A stretch of DNA of 64,000 nt from contig JAHZLQ010000033.1 in the NCBI GenBank assembly GCA_022599775.1, positions 1-64,000 of the forward strand. Reading direction: 5' to 3'. Positions 35,654 through 45,275 of the stretch are shown here, in pieces. Numbering within the stretch: the first letter of the stretch is position 1; each line of letters starts with the position of its first letter. The translations under genes were made by a program, and so were the position numbers. The notes under the pieces were generated by a model. It was given only the letters and a program-made list of their open reading frames with translations, searched no databases and had not been told where the DNA came from. The DNA is from Gammaproteobacteria bacterium (lineage in GTDB: Bacteria; Pseudomonadota; Gammaproteobacteria; Nevskiales; Nevskiaceae).

Positions 35654-37972
35654 ATGCGCAAATCCTCATCCCGGTCCTCGCTTCGCGGCTGGTTTCGCGT
35701 TCGCCGCGGCTTTCTGATCGCTTTTGTTCTCGCCCTGTGCGCTGCGCTCGCGGCGTTCTCCTACTATCTGGTCCAGCTCGATCATGTGGTGCGGACACGC
35801 TTCGCCGGCGCGCGCTGGGCCTTGCCGGCACAGGTCTACGCCGCGCCGCTGGAGCTGTATCCCGGCCTGCGGGTGGACGCGGCGATGCTGCAGCGAGAGT
35901 TGGGGCGTCTCGGTTATCGTCATGTCTCGGACGCCGCCGGCCCCGGAACATTCTCGGTGTCCGGTTCGACCATCGATCTGGTCACGCGCGCCTTTCGCTT
36001 CTGGGATGGCGCGCAGCCTTCGTCCCGTCTTTCCGTCCGGTTTTCGGGCCACTCGATCAGCGAAATCCTGGAGCCCGGCGCACCGAGTCCGCGCGTGATC
36101 GCGCGCCTCGATCCCCTGCCGATCGGCAGCATCCATCCGGCGCACGGCGAAGATCGTGTGCTGGTCAAGATCGCGGATGTGCCGGAACTGCTGCCCAAGG
36201 GGCTGGTGCTGGTCGAGGACCAGCATTTCTACCAACATCACGGCATCTCGATTCGCGGCATCAGTCGCGCCGCGCTCGCCAACCTGCGTGCAGGGCGGGT
36301 GGTGCAGGGGGGCAGCACCATCACTCAGCAGTTGGTGCGCAATTTCTTTCTGACGCTGGATCAGACCTGGGCGCGCAAGGCCAATGAGGCCCTGATGTCG
36401 CTATTGCTGGAGGCGCACTACAGCAAGGATCAGATTCTGGAGGCCTATCTCAACGAGATTTTTCTGGGGCAGGACGGCGACCGTGCGATTCACGGCTTCG
36501 GGCTGGCCAGCCGCTTCTATTTCAACAAGCCACTGTCGGAATTGCAGTCGCACGAGATCGCGCTGCTGATCGGGCTTGCCAAGGGCGCTTCGTACTACAA
36601 CCCGCGGCGCAACCCGGAACGGGCCAAGGCGCGTCGCGCGCTGGTGCTGCGCCTGTTCCGCGATGCCGGCTACATCGACGAGGCCGAGTACCAGGCCGGT
36701 CTGGAAAAGCCCTTGGGCGTTACCGGCGTCAAGGGCGGCGTCGAGCGTTTCCCTGCGTTCATCGAGTTGGTGAAGCGACAACTGCGTCGCGACTATCAGG
36801 ACGAGGATCTGCTCAGCGAAGGCCTGCGCATCTTCACCACGCTGGACCCGCGCGCCCAGGAATCCCTGGAAACGCGCATGACTGAAGGGCTGGACCGGAT
36901 CGAACTGAGCCGCAAGATGGTCGAGGACTCGCTGCAGGGCGCCGGCGTGGTGGTCAGTCTGGAAGGTGGCGAGGTGCAGGCCCTGGTCGGCGGGCGCGAT
37001 TCGCACTATGCCGGATTCAATCGTGCGCTGGACGCACGCCGTCCGATCGGCTCTCTGGCCAAACCCTTCGTCTATCTGGCGGCGCTGTCCGAGCCCGGGC
37101 GCTACAACCTGCTGACGCCGGTGGACGAGCAGCCGGTGTCGCTGAAGCTGCCGAATGGCTCGACCTGGACGCCGCAGAATTACGACCATGAGCTGCACGG
37201 CGTGTTTCCGCTGTATCTCGGACTCGCCAAGAGCTACAACCTCGCCACGGTGAAGGTGGGCCTCGACGTCGGTGTGGACAGGGTGGCCAAGATGTTCGAG
37301 GCTGCAGGCTATCCCGGTACGATGACGCCGCTGCCGTCGATCATGCTGGGCGCGGCGGAGATTCCGGCGATCGACGTGGCGCAGATGTACGCCACGATCG
37401 GCAACGGTGGCTATCAGTACCCGCTGACGGCGATTCGCGATGTCACCACGGTCGACGGCGAGCCGCTCAACCGCTATCCGCTGCGCGGCAAGACCGCGCT
37501 GCCGGATGCGCCGGTGTTCTTGCTCAACTGGGCGATGGAGCAGGTGATGATCTTCGGCACCGGCGCCAGTGCCTATAACGTGATCTCGCCCGCGACGCGG
37601 CTGGCCGGCAAGAGCGGCACCACCGACGATTACCGTGATGCCTGGTTCGCCGGCTACGGCGGCGACCGCGCCACCGTGATCTGGGTGGGGCGCGACGACA
37701 ACAAGTCCACCGGTCTGTCCGGCAGCAGCGGCGCGCTGCCGATCTGGTCGCAGGTGATGAGCGACCTGCGCGTGTCCAGCTTCGATCCGCTGCCGCCGTC
37801 CAAGGTCGAGACCGTGCTGGTCGAACCGCAGAGCGGTTTGCGTGCCGACGAGGGCTGCATGAATCCGATTGCGGTACCCTTCGTCGCAGACTATTCGCCG
37901 GAAGACTACGCCCCCTGCGCCAATGCCTACCGGCCCGGAGCGCTACAGTGGTTTCGAGACATATTCAGATGA
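35654..37972 (+). CDS. mrcB: Penicillin-binding protein 1B
   Basis: PBP1B is a bifunctional peptidoglycan glycosyltransferase/transpeptidase in the inner membrane. From ATG 35654 it is 772 aa. A basic cytoplasmic N-terminus and one membrane helix (about 17-38) are followed by a UB2H-type region. The GT51 domain has catalytic Glu188 in VEDQHFYQHHG and GGSTITQQLVRNFFL. The transpeptidase has SLAK (Ser467-Lys470) and KSGTT (Lys653). These features favour PBP1B over PBP1A. The frame is open to 35600, but ATG 35654 starts the usual basic tail. Its stop overlaps the next ATG. Confidence 0.94.
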   Translation: MRKSSSRSSLRGWFRVRRGFLIAFVLALCAALAAFSYYLVQLDHVVRTRFAGARWALPAQVYAAPLELYPGLRVDAAMLQRELGRLGYRHVSDAAGPGTFSVSGSTIDLVTRAFRFWDGAQPSSRLSVRFSGHSISEILEPGAPSPRVIARLDPLPIGSIHPAHGEDRVLVKIADVPELLPKGLVLVEDQHFYQHHGISIRGISRAALANLRAGRVVQGGSTITQQLVRNFFLTLDQTWARKANEALMSLLLEAHYSKDQILEAYLNEIFLGQDGDRAIHGFGLASRFYFNKPLSELQSHEIALLIGLAKGASYYNPRRNPERAKARRALVLRLFRDAGYIDEAEYQAGLEKPLGVTGVKGGVERFPAFIELVKRQLRRDYQDEDLLSEGLRIFTTLDPRAQESLETRMTEGLDRIELSRKMVEDSLQGAGVVVSLEGGEVQALVGGRDSHYAGFNRALDARRPIGSLAKPFVYLAALSEPGRYNLLTPVDEQPVSLKLPNGSTWTPQNYDHELHGVFPLYLGLAKSYNLATVKVGLDVGVDRVAKMFEAAGYPGTMTPLPSIMLGAAEIPAIDVAQMYATIGNGGYQYPLTAIRDVTTVDGEPLNRYPLRGKTALPDAPVFLLNWAMEQVMIFGTGASAYNVISPATRLAGKSGTTDDYRDAWFAGYGGDRATVIWVGRDDNKSTGLSGSSGALPIWSQVMSDLRVSSFDPLPPSKVETVLVEPQSGLRADEGCMNPIAVPFVADYSPEDYAPCANAYRPGALQWFRDIFR

Positions 37973-38553
37973 GTCGAACTTACCGACGCGGCCTGTCTTG
38001 GCCGCTGATCAGCCTGCTGCTGTGCGGGCTCGCGGCCTGCACCACGACGCGGCAGCCACGCCAGGACTGGCCGCAACCGCGTCCGGACGACCCCAACGCG
38101 CCGGTCTACCCAAGCTGGCCACCGGAGCCGGGCAGCGAAGGCGGCGTCGAGCTTCCGCAGCAGCCCACGCAGCCGCCGGTACAGAACTTCCCGCGCAGTG
38201 CCGCCGAGGTCAGCGGCCCGGCGGTGATGGCCTTGATCCAGCAGGCACAGGCACAGCGCGATGCCGGCAATGGCGATGTCGCCGCCGCCACGCTGGACCG
38301 GGCACGCCGCATCGAACCGCGCAATCCGTTCGTCTGGCTGGAGCTGGCGAAGACCCAGCTGGCCCAGGACCAGGCGCAGGACGCCGAAGCCACGGCGCAG
38401 CGCGCCAGCGCCTACTCCCGCGGCAATCCCTATATCGACCAGGACCTGTGGCAGGTGATCGCCGCGGCCCGGGAACAGCTTGGTGACGCCGGTGGCGCCA
38501 GCGCCGCACGGGCCAAGGCCGGTGAAATCGCGCGCATGCTGCCGTCGTCCTGA
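37969..38553 (+). CDS. TPR-containing lipoprotein
   Basis: The 194-aa precursor has a lipoprotein signal with lipobox LAAC (Cys24). A Pro/Gln-rich linker (about 28-75) is followed by a TPR-like pair (ALIQQAQAQRDAGNGDVAAATLDRARRIEPRNPFVWLELAKTQLAQ). It overlaps the PBP1B stop (ATGA) and so is made with it. Lipoprotein activators of PBP1B (LpoB in E. coli) are known, and lipoproteins with TPR domains are LpoA-like. A role as a PBP1B regulator is therefore plausible but only inferred from position. Confidence 0.8.
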   Translation: MSRTYRRGLSWPLISLLLCGLAACTTTRQPRQDWPQPRPDDPNAPVYPSWPPEPGSEGGVELPQQPTQPPVQNFPRSAAEVSGPAVMALIQQAQAQRDAGNGDVAAATLDRARRIEPRNPFVWLELAKTQLAQDQAQDAEATAQRASAYSRGNPYIDQDLWQVIAAAREQLGDAGGASAARAKAGEIARMLPSS

Positions 38554-38603
38554 AAGGCGGCTCCATCGACACCGCGGACCACAGCGGCGACGCCGGGGCT
38601 GTC

Positions 38604-40538
38604 GTGAACGGGCGTGACGCCGCGCCCCTGGAGCAGCGGGTGGTCCAGGCGTTCGCCGAAGCCGGCGCGCTGGCGGCGACCATCGAAGGCTTTTCGGCGC
38701 GTCCGGCGCAGGTGGCGATGGCTGCGGCCGTTGCGCGCACCCTCGATCACGGCGGCACGCTGGTGGTCGAGGCCGGTACCGGCACCGGCAAGACCTTCGC
38801 CTATCTGGTGCCGGCCTTACTGGCAGGGCGCCGCGTGGTGATCTCAACCGGCACCAAGAACCTGCAGGACCAGTTGTTTCATCGTGACCTGCCGCGCGTG
38901 GCGGAGGCGCTGGGCGTACCGGTGCGGCGCGCGCTGCTCAAGGGGCGCGGCAATTACGCTTGCATCTATCGCACCAAGCGGGCGCTCAACGATGCGCGCA
39001 ATGGCGTGGAGATCGAGCGCCTGATGCGGGTCCGGCAATGGCTGTCCGCGACCAGCAGCGGCGAAATCGCCGAACTCGGATTCGGCGACGAGGCCGATCC
39101 GCTGGTGCCGCGCATCACCTCCACCGTGGAAAATTGCCTCGGCGCGCGTTGTCCGGATTTCGAGCGCTGTCATGTCGTGCACGCGCGCCGCAACGCCGCC
39201 GCGGCCGACGTGGTCGTGGTCAACCATCACCTGCTGTTCGCCGATTTCGTACTCAAGCAGGAAGGCTTTGGGCAGATCCTGCCGGGCGCCGATGCGGTCA
39301 TCGTCGACGAGGCGCATCAGGTTCCCGAATTGGCGCTGCGCTTCTTCGGGTCGCGTCTGTCGACGCGACAACTGCTGGACCTGTCGCGCGATACTGCGCG
39401 CGAACTCTCGGAGCTGGGCGACGTGCCGGACGCGGCCGACGCCACCGCCGCGGTGACCGACGCGGCGGTGGCGCTGGAGCGCGTATTCCTGAACGTATCG
39501 GCGCGTACCACGGCGGCGGCCTACCGGCGCGTAGGCGGTGCCGGCGAGGCGCTGGTCCAGGTCGAGGAGGCGTTGGCGCAGCTGTTCGTCGCACTCGATT
39601 TGATTGCGGATCGTGCCCAGGGCGTGGCCGCTGCGCGCGACCGCACGGCCGACGCACAGCGCCGGCTCGCCGAGTTCCTGGACCAGAGCGAGAGCGACAG
39701 CGTGCGTTGGGTGGAGCCGCTGAACAATGGCGGGGCGCTACACACCACGCCGATTCGCGTGGAATCCCGATACGCCACGGCCGTGGCGGCCCAGGCCACG
39801 TCCTGGGTCTATACCTCGGCGACGCTGGCTGCCGGTGGCGATTTCTCGCATTTCACCGGGACGCTGGGGCTCAACGACGCCGAGAAGGTGCAGCTGGAAA
39901 GCCCGTTCGACTACGCACGGCAATCGCGCATGTGGCTGCCGCAGGGTTTACCGGACCCGAACGATCCGACATTCACCGACGCCTTCGTCGACACCTTGCT
40001 GCCCTTGCTCGAAGCGTCCCAGGGCGGAGCCTTCGTGCTGTGCACGAGCCATCGCGCGCTCAAGCGGGTGGCGCAGCGCCTGCAGCGCGAGACCAGCTTC
40101 CCCTTGTTCGTGCAGGGCGAGAACGACCGCGCCACCTTGCTGGAGGGTTTCTCGGAATCCGGACGCGCCGTGCTGGTGGGCGCCGCCAGTTTCTGGGAAG
40201 GCGTGGATGTGCGCGGTTCCGCCCTGCGCCTGGTGGCGATCGACCGCCTGCCGTTCGCGGCGCCGGGTGATCCGGTGTTCGATGCGCGGATCAATGCCCT
40301 GCGTCAGTCCGGTGGCCAGCCGTTCATGCAATTGCAGCTGCCCGCAGCGATCGTGGCGCTGCGTCAGGGCAGCGGGCGCCTGATCCGTGATCAGACCGAT
40401 CTCGGCCTGCTGGTGCTGGGCGATCCGCGCCTGCGTACGCGCGGCTATGGTCGGACGGTGCTCGACAGCCTGCCGCCGATGACCCGGCTGAACAGCTCGC
40501 AGGAAGCGCAGGACTGGCTCAGGACCCTGGCGCCATGA
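38604..40538 (+). CDS. DinG/YoaA-family ATP-dependent DNA helicase
   Basis: This is an XPD-like superfamily 2 helicase. The 644-aa protein has Walker A EAGTGTGKTF (56-65), DEAH as VIVDEAHQVP, and helicase motifs in VLCTSHRAL, GAASFWEGVDVRG and RQGSGRLIRD. Four cysteines around NYACIYR and NCLGARCPDFERC can hold the 4Fe-4S cluster of this family. The length and layout fit YoaA better than DinG. YoaA works with DNA polymerase III chi in repair. The start is GTG 38604. The stop overlaps tsaB (ATGA). Confidence 0.9.
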   Translation: MNGRDAAPLEQRVVQAFAEAGALAATIEGFSARPAQVAMAAAVARTLDHGGTLVVEAGTGTGKTFAYLVPALLAGRRVVISTGTKNLQDQLFHRDLPRVAEALGVPVRRALLKGRGNYACIYRTKRALNDARNGVEIERLMRVRQWLSATSSGEIAELGFGDEADPLVPRITSTVENCLGARCPDFERCHVVHARRNAAAADVVVVNHHLLFADFVLKQEGFGQILPGADAVIVDEAHQVPELALRFFGSRLSTRQLLDLSRDTARELSELGDVPDAADATAAVTDAAVALERVFLNVSARTTAAAYRRVGGAGEALVQVEEALAQLFVALDLIADRAQGVAAARDRTADAQRRLAEFLDQSESDSVRWVEPLNNGGALHTTPIRVESRYATAVAAQATSWVYTSATLAAGGDFSHFTGTLGLNDAEKVQLESPFDYARQSRMWLPQGLPDPNDPTFTDAFVDTLLPLLEASQGGAFVLCTSHRALKRVAQRLQRETSFPLFVQGENDRATLLEGFSESGRAVLVGAASFWEGVDVRGSALRLVAIDRLPFAAPGDPVFDARINALRQSGGQPFMQLQLPAAIVALRQGSGRLIRDQTDLGLLVLGDPRLRTRGYGRTVLDSLPPMTRLNSSQEAQDWLRTLAP

Positions 40539-41254
40539 ATATTCTTGCGATCGATACCGCCACCGAAGCCTGTTCCGTGGCCTTGAGCCGGAACGGACGG
40601 GTTCATGCGCGCTTCGAAGTGGTCGGGCGAGGACATACCCAACTGCTGTTGCCGATGCTCGACGAGGTGCTGGCCGAGGCAGGCATTCGTCCGGCCGAGA
40701 TCGACCTGTTCGCCTGCGGTGTCGGCCCCGGCAGTTTCGCTGGCGTGCGCATCGGCGTCGGCATCGTCAAGGGACTGGCGCTGGCGCTTGATCGGCCGGT
40801 TGTCGCTGTCAGCTCACTGGCGCTGATCGCGCAACAGGCTTTTGATCGGGGTGCGGACGGACCGCTGGCGGTGTCGATCGATGCGCGCATGGGCGAAGTC
40901 TATTTCGCCACGTTCGAGCGCGGTGAGGACGACTTGGCGCTAGAGACGCAGACGCCGATCGTATGCGACCCACGGCAAGTACCGCTGCCCGCAGGTCCGG
41001 TTCGGGGCGCCGGGAGCGGATACGCCGCAGCCGAGGGCGCCCTGGCCACCCGATTTGGCGAGTATCTGAGTTCAGTGGACGTGAACGCATTGCCCGATGC
41101 TGCGGCCGCCTTGCGGGTGGCCGAAGCCGCTTTGCGCAACGGCACGGCACAAAGCGCCGATGCACTGGAGCCGCTCTACGTTCGCAACCAGGTGGCCCTG
41201 ACGATGGTCGAGCAGGCGCTGCTGCGTGAGCAGCGTTCGGCCGGGCGCGACTGA
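40535..41254 (+). CDS. tsaB: tRNA t6A37 biosynthesis protein TsaB
   Basis: TsaB is the scaffold paralogue of TsaD in the TsaBDE complex that makes threonylcarbamoyl-adenosine at A37 of ANN-decoding tRNAs. The 239-aa protein starts [17 protein letters not shown] and has the [20 protein letters not shown] motif of the actin-like fold. The C-terminal helical part ends with [11 protein letters not shown]. The helicase-tsaB pair with ATGA overlap is conserved in gammaproteobacteria. Confidence 0.95.
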   Translation: MNILAIDTATEACSVALSRNGRVHARFEVVGRGHTQLLLPMLDEVLAEAGIRPAEIDLFACGVGPGSFAGVRIGVGIVKGLALALDRPVVAVSSLALIAQQAFDRGADGPLAVSIDARMGEVYFATFERGEDDLALETQTPIVCDPRQVPLPAGPVRGAGSGYAAAEGALATRFGEYLSSVDVNALPDAAAALRVAEAALRNGTAQSADALEPLYVRNQVALTMVEQALLREQRSAGRD

Positions 41255-41265
41255 GCCGGTATACT
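41236..41265 (+). promoter_or_regulatory. Possible promoter of the SulP gene
   Basis: TATACT at 41260-41265 is a good -10 element. TTCGGC at 41236-41241 is a weak -35 with an 18-bp spacer. It lies at the end of tsaB and would leave a leader of about 115 nt. Confidence 0.35.
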
Positions 41266-41385
41266 CGCGCCGCTCCGACCCGGCGTCATCCTTGCAACGC
41301 CGGTCTTCCGATCCAATTCCCGCCGGATAATCCGTCAGCCCGCATCGCTGCGAGCGGCCTTCCGGCTGAACCGCTGCGTGTACTC

Positions 41386-42867
41386 ATGCTGATCCGTTCC
41401 CTGCGTCAAACCTGGCTGTCCAATCTGCGCGGCGATGTGCTCGCCGGACTCGTCGTTGCCCTGGCCCTGATTCCCGAAGCGATCGCGTTTTCGATCATCG
41501 CCGGTGTCGACCCCAAGGTCGGTCTCTATGCCTCGTTCTCGATCGCCGTGGTCATCGCCTTCGCCGGCGGTCGTCCCGGCATGATCTCGGCGGCGACCGG
41601 TGCGATGGCGTTGGTGATGGTGGGCCTGGTCAAGGAGCACGGGCTGCAATACCTGCTCGCGGCCACGTTGCTGACCGGTCTGCTGCAGATCGTGGCCGGT
41701 GCTCTGAAGCTCGGCGGCCTGATGCGTTTCGTGTCGCGCTCGGTAATCACCGGCTTCGTCAACGCGCTGGCCATTCTGATCTTCATGGCGCAGCTGCCCG
41801 AGCTGATCCACGTGAGCTGGATCGTCTATCCGATGGTCGCGGCCGGGCTGGCGATCATCTATCTGTTCCCGCTGCTGACGCGCTCGATCCCGTCGCCGCT
41901 GATCTGCATCGTGGTGCTCACGGCGGTGTCGATGCTGCTGGGCCTGGACATCCATACCGTCGGCGACATGGGTGAGCTTCCCGACAGCCTGCCGGTATTC
42001 CTGCTGCCAGACGTGCCACTGACGCTGGAGACCCTCTCCATCATCCTGCCGTACTCGGCAACGCTGGCGGTGGTGGGCCTGCTGGAATCGATGATGACGG
42101 CGTCGATCGTCGACGACTTCACCGACACCAGCAGCAACAAGAATCGCGAATGCGCGGGGCAGGGGGTCGCCAACATCGCTTCGGGACTGCTCGGCGGCAT
42201 GGCTGGTTGCGCCATGATCGGGCAGTCGGTGATCAACGTGAAATCGGGGGGGCGTGGCCGCCTGTCGACCCTGGTCGCCGGCGTGGTACTGCTGATCATG
42301 GTGGTGTTCCTGGGGCCCTGGGTCAGTCAGATACCGATGGCGGCGCTGGTGGCGGTGATGATCATGGTCTCGATCGGCACCTTCAACTGGGACTCGCTGA
42401 AGAACCTGCGCCGCTATCCCGCCAGCTCCAGCATCGTGATGTTCGCCACGGTGGTTGTGGTGGTCGCCACCCACGACCTGGCGCGCGGGGTGCTCGTGGG
42501 AGTGTTGCTCAGCGGCCTGTTCTTTGCGCACAAGGTCGGTCGGGTACTGCGTGTGGATTCCGCGACCGAAGACGAGGGGCGGCAGCGCAGTTATCGCGTG
42601 GTGGGACAGGTGTTCTTCGCCTCCTCGGAGCGCTTCGTGTCGAGTTTCGATTTCAAGGAAGTCATTGAACGCGTGTGTATCGACGTGAGCCGCGCGCACT
42701 TCTGGGACATCTCGGCGGTTGCCGCGCTCGACAAGGTCGTGCTCAAGTACCGTCGCGAGGGAACCCAGGTGGAAGTGCTGGGTCTGGACGAGGCCAGCCT
42801 CACCCTGATCGATCGTTTTGCGGTCCATGACAAGCCCGACGCCGTCGAACGGCTGATCGAGCACTGA
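41386..42867 (+). CDS. SulP-family anion transporter with STAS domain
   Basis: The 493-aa protein has ten or more hydrophobic segments (about 15-395) and a C-terminal STAS domain (about 405-490). SulP signatures are [34 protein letters not shown] and [30 protein letters not shown] and [32 protein letters not shown] follow later. The STAS region has [19 protein letters not shown]. Substrates in the family include sulfate, bicarbonate, oxalate and dicarboxylates; they cannot be told apart here. A gamma-carbonic anhydrase 2.4 kb away makes bicarbonate worth testing. A UspA gene follows after 11 nt. Confidence 0.9.
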   Translation: MLIRSLRQTWLSNLRGDVLAGLVVALALIPEAIAFSIIAGVDPKVGLYASFSIAVVIAFAGGRPGMISAATGAMALVMVGLVKEHGLQYLLAATLLTGLLQIVAGALKLGGLMRFVSRSVITGFVNALAILIFMAQLPELIHVSWIVYPMVAAGLAIIYLFPLLTRSIPSPLICIVVLTAVSMLLGLDIHTVGDMGELPDSLPVFLLPDVPLTLETLSIILPYSATLAVVGLLESMMTASIVDDFTDTSSNKNRECAGQGVANIASGLLGGMAGCAMIGQSVINVKSGGRGRLSTLVAGVVLLIMVVFLGPWVSQIPMAALVAVMIMVSIGTFNWDSLKNLRRYPASSSIVMFATVVVVVATHDLARGVLVGVLLSGLFFAHKVGRVLRVDSATEDEGRQRSYRVVGQVFFASSERFVSSFDFKEVIERVCIDVSRAHFWDISAVAALDKVVLKYRREGTQVEVLGLDEASLTLIDRFAVHDKPDAVERLIEH

Positions 42868-42878
42868 AGGAGATGACA

Positions 42879-43727
42879 ATGCAAAAGCTCAGCGCCTGCG
42901 TAGACGGAGCCGCCTACACCCCGAGTGTGTGTGATCTCGCGGCCTGGGCCGCGCTGCGGCTGGAGATTCCGGTGGAGCTGTTGCACGTGCTCGACCGGCA
43001 CCCCGAGCACGCGCCGGTCATGGATTTCAGCGGAAGCATCGGCCTGGGCGCCAGCGAGGCGCTGCTGTCCGAGCTGAGCGAACTGGACGAGCAGCGCAGC
43101 CGACTCGCGCAGGAACACGGACGCCAGTTGCTCGAAGGTGCGCGCGCGCGGGTCGCCGCCGCTGGCGTCACTGCTGTGGAGACGCGGCAGCGCCACGGCA
43201 CCCTGGTCGACAGCCTGCTCGATATGCAGGCGCAGACGCGCCTGTTCGTGCTGGGCCAGCACTACCACCTGGACACGCCGAGCAAGGTGCATCTGGACCA
43301 CACCCTGGAGCGCGCAATTCGCGCCGTACAGCAACCGGTGCTGGTCGCCGCGGAGACATTCCGTGAGCCGCGCAGCTTCCTGATCGCCTTCGATGGCAGC
43401 GAGACTGGCCGCAAGATGGTCGCCAAAGTGGCGACCAGCCCCTTGCTGAGTGGATTGAACTGCCATCTGGTCACCGTTGGCCACGAAACGGCGAGTACCG
43501 CAACAGCGCTGGACTGGGCGAAAGCCGCGCTGCAGCGCTTTGCCCCGACGGTGAAGGTGCTGAGCGGCGAGCCGGAAGCCGCGATCATCGACCACCTGCG
43601 GCAGCAGGATCTGGATCTGTTGGTGATGGGCGCCTATGGGCATTCGCGCATCCGTCAGCTGATCATCGGCAGCACCACCACAAGCCTGCTGCGATCAAGT
43701 CCGGTCGCCGCCTTGATCCTGCGTTAA
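42879..43727 (+). CDS. Universal stress protein, tandem UspA domains
   Basis: The 282-aa protein consists of two Usp domains. The first (about 1-145) starts MQKLSACVDGAAYTPSVCDLA. The second (about 150-282) has FLIAFDGSETGRKM and ends with the nucleotide-binding motif MGAYGHSRIRQLIIGSTTTSLLRSSPVAALI. The first half lacks a full GxxGxxG motif, so only the second probably binds ATP. AAGGAG at 42867-42872 is spaced correctly for ATG 42879; the ATG at 42873 is too close. It is cotranscribed with the SulP transporter and may regulate it. Confidence 0.9.
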   Translation: MQKLSACVDGAAYTPSVCDLAAWAALRLEIPVELLHVLDRHPEHAPVMDFSGSIGLGASEALLSELSELDEQRSRLAQEHGRQLLEGARARVAAAGVTAVETRQRHGTLVDSLLDMQAQTRLFVLGQHYHLDTPSKVHLDHTLERAIRAVQQPVLVAAETFREPRSFLIAFDGSETGRKMVAKVATSPLLSGLNCHLVTVGHETASTATALDWAKAALQRFAPTVKVLSGEPEAAIIDHLRQQDLDLLVMGAYGHSRIRQLIIGSTTTSLLRSSPVAALILR

Positions 43728-43773
43728 GCGCTTCCAGGCATTGGCCGGAAATCCGCGCTTGGGCAAATCCAGC

Positions 43774-44601
43774 ATGTTTCAGCGTTACGCCCGCCAGGCC
43801 TTCCGTATCGCCGCACGGGCCGGTTACGCCGCGCGCGGATTCGTCTACCTGATCATCGGTTTCTTTGCGGCGTTGGCGGCGGTCGGGGCCGGCGAGACGA
43901 TGGACAGCAAAGAGGCGCTGGAGCGGGTCCTTACCAATCGATTCGGGGGCCCGATCGCAATTGCGCTGGTCCTGGGCCTGGCGGCCTATTCGCTGTGGCG
44001 TCTGGTGCAGGCGATTCTGGACACCGATCGGCATGGCCGTGGCGGCAAGGGCATTGTCATCCGTACCGGATTGTTCATCAGCGGGATCAGCTACGCGGCG
44101 CTGTCGCTCTTTACGGGATCACTGGTTCGGGGTGCCGGTTCGCCGCCGGGGGATGGCGGTGTGATCGCCACAACGATCGCGGGCGGCATCGCGTCCACGC
44201 CGGCGGCGGCCGTTCTGGCCCTTACGTTCGCGATCGTGGCGTTCGCGCACTTCATCAAGGCCTGGACTGGGCGCTACGCCGACCACTTGACGGCGGGCCG
44301 CGCCGCCATGCGTTGGATTCATCCGGTGTCGAAGCTGGGCCTGTTTGCGCGCGGACTCAGCTTCGGGGTGATCGCAATGCTGTTCGGCTACCGCGCCATT
44401 GGCGATCAGCACGACCAAGGCGGCACCATCGGCTTGGCCGATGCGCTCGATTTCGTGGTGGAGCTGCCGGCCGGTGACTGGCTGTTGGCGGGCAGCGGCC
44501 TGGGTCTGCTGCTTTTTGCCGCCTATTCGTTCATTCAAACGGCCTACAGGAGCATCAATATCGAAGATATCGGTTCGCCGAAGCGGCCTACCGACGACTG
44601 A
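43774..44601 (+). CDS. DUF1206 membrane protein
   Basis: The 275-aa protein (from ATG 43774; TTG 43741 is an alternative) has three repeats of a two-helix unit, six membrane segments in all. The repeats begin AARAGYAARGFVYLIIGFFAAL, IVIRTGLFISGISYAALSLF and VSKLGLFARGLSFGVIAMLFGYRAI. This matches DUF1206, of unknown function. It lies 46 nt after the UspA gene, so it may be part of that operon. Its last 14 bp overlap the convergent SGNH gene. Confidence 0.85.
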   Translation: MFQRYARQAFRIAARAGYAARGFVYLIIGFFAALAAVGAGETMDSKEALERVLTNRFGGPIAIALVLGLAAYSLWRLVQAILDTDRHGRGGKGIVIRTGLFISGISYAALSLFTGSLVRGAGSPPGDGGVIATTIAGGIASTPAAAVLALTFAIVAFAHFIKAWTGRYADHLTAGRAAMRWIHPVSKLGLFARGLSFGVIAMLFGYRAIGDQHDQGGTIGLADALDFVVELPAGDWLLAGSGLGLLLFAAYSFIQTAYRSINIEDIGSPKRPTDD

Positions 44602-45250
44602 CCGCACCGCTGTCGGCCAGTGTGTCGGCGATGGCCTCGGCCAGCCTCCGATAGCCAGCCGCGTTGGGATGAATGCGATCCGAGCGAAGCCCGGCCTCCT
44701 CGATGATGTCCGCGAGCGCGTCTTCGACCAGGGGGATCGTATATCGCTGCGCCAACTCGGCATAGCCCGGCTCGGCGTGCAGGCCCAGCACCGCCGGCTC
44801 GGGCACTGCCAGCAGCACTACGGACGCACCGCGGGCATGCACCAACTCCACCATGGCGGCCAGGTTGGAATACATCGCGCGGCGGTCGAGCTTGCGCAAC
44901 ATGTCGTTGCCGCCCAGGCACAGAATCACCAGTGACGCTTGCGCGTCGTCGAGCACACGCGGCAACCGTTCCAGCCCTTCGGCCGAGGTTTCTCCGGGCA
45001 CGCCATGGTTCAGCACCTCGCGGCCGATGAGTCTCTGAAGTTGGGCAGGATAGGCCTGATCCGAATTCGCGCCGGTGCCGTAGGTCAGGCTGTCGCCGAA
45101 GGCCAGCACCACATCGCTTTCTTCGAGCGCCGGCAGGCGCGGCGTGGTCGTGGAGCCGCAGGCCCACAGGAGCAACAGCAGCATGCTGCCGATTGCCAGC
45201 CGGGCCGGGCGCGCTGCAGTCCGGTTCAGCGGCGGTATGCTTGGATTCAT
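44588..45250 (-). CDS. SGNH/GDSL-type esterase lipoprotein
   Basis: The 220-aa precursor has a lipoprotein signal with lipobox LWAC (Cys31). The SGNH hydrolase domain follows: block [17 protein letters not shown] (catalytic Ser), block II Gly in NHGVPGETS, block III LGGNDML and block [18 protein letters not shown] (Asp/His). It resembles the TesA/TAP arylesterase-lysophospholipase group, but is membrane-anchored rather than soluble. ATG 45250 is preferred over TTG 45274. Its start is only 25 nt from that of the divergent carbonic anhydrase gene. Confidence 0.87.
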   Translation of the reverse strand: MNPSIPPLNRTAARPARLAIGSMLLLLLWACGSTTTPRLPALEESDVVLAFGDSLTYGTGANSDQAYPAQLQRLIGREVLNHGVPGETSAEGLERLPRVLDDAQASLVILCLGGNDMLRKLDRRAMYSNLAAMVELVHARGASVVLLAVPEPAVLGLHAEPGYAELAQRYTIPLVEDALADIIEEAGLRSDRIHPNAAGYRRLAEAIADTLADSGAVSRR

Positions 45251-45275
45251 TGATGGAAGCCTGTGGAGAGCCAAC

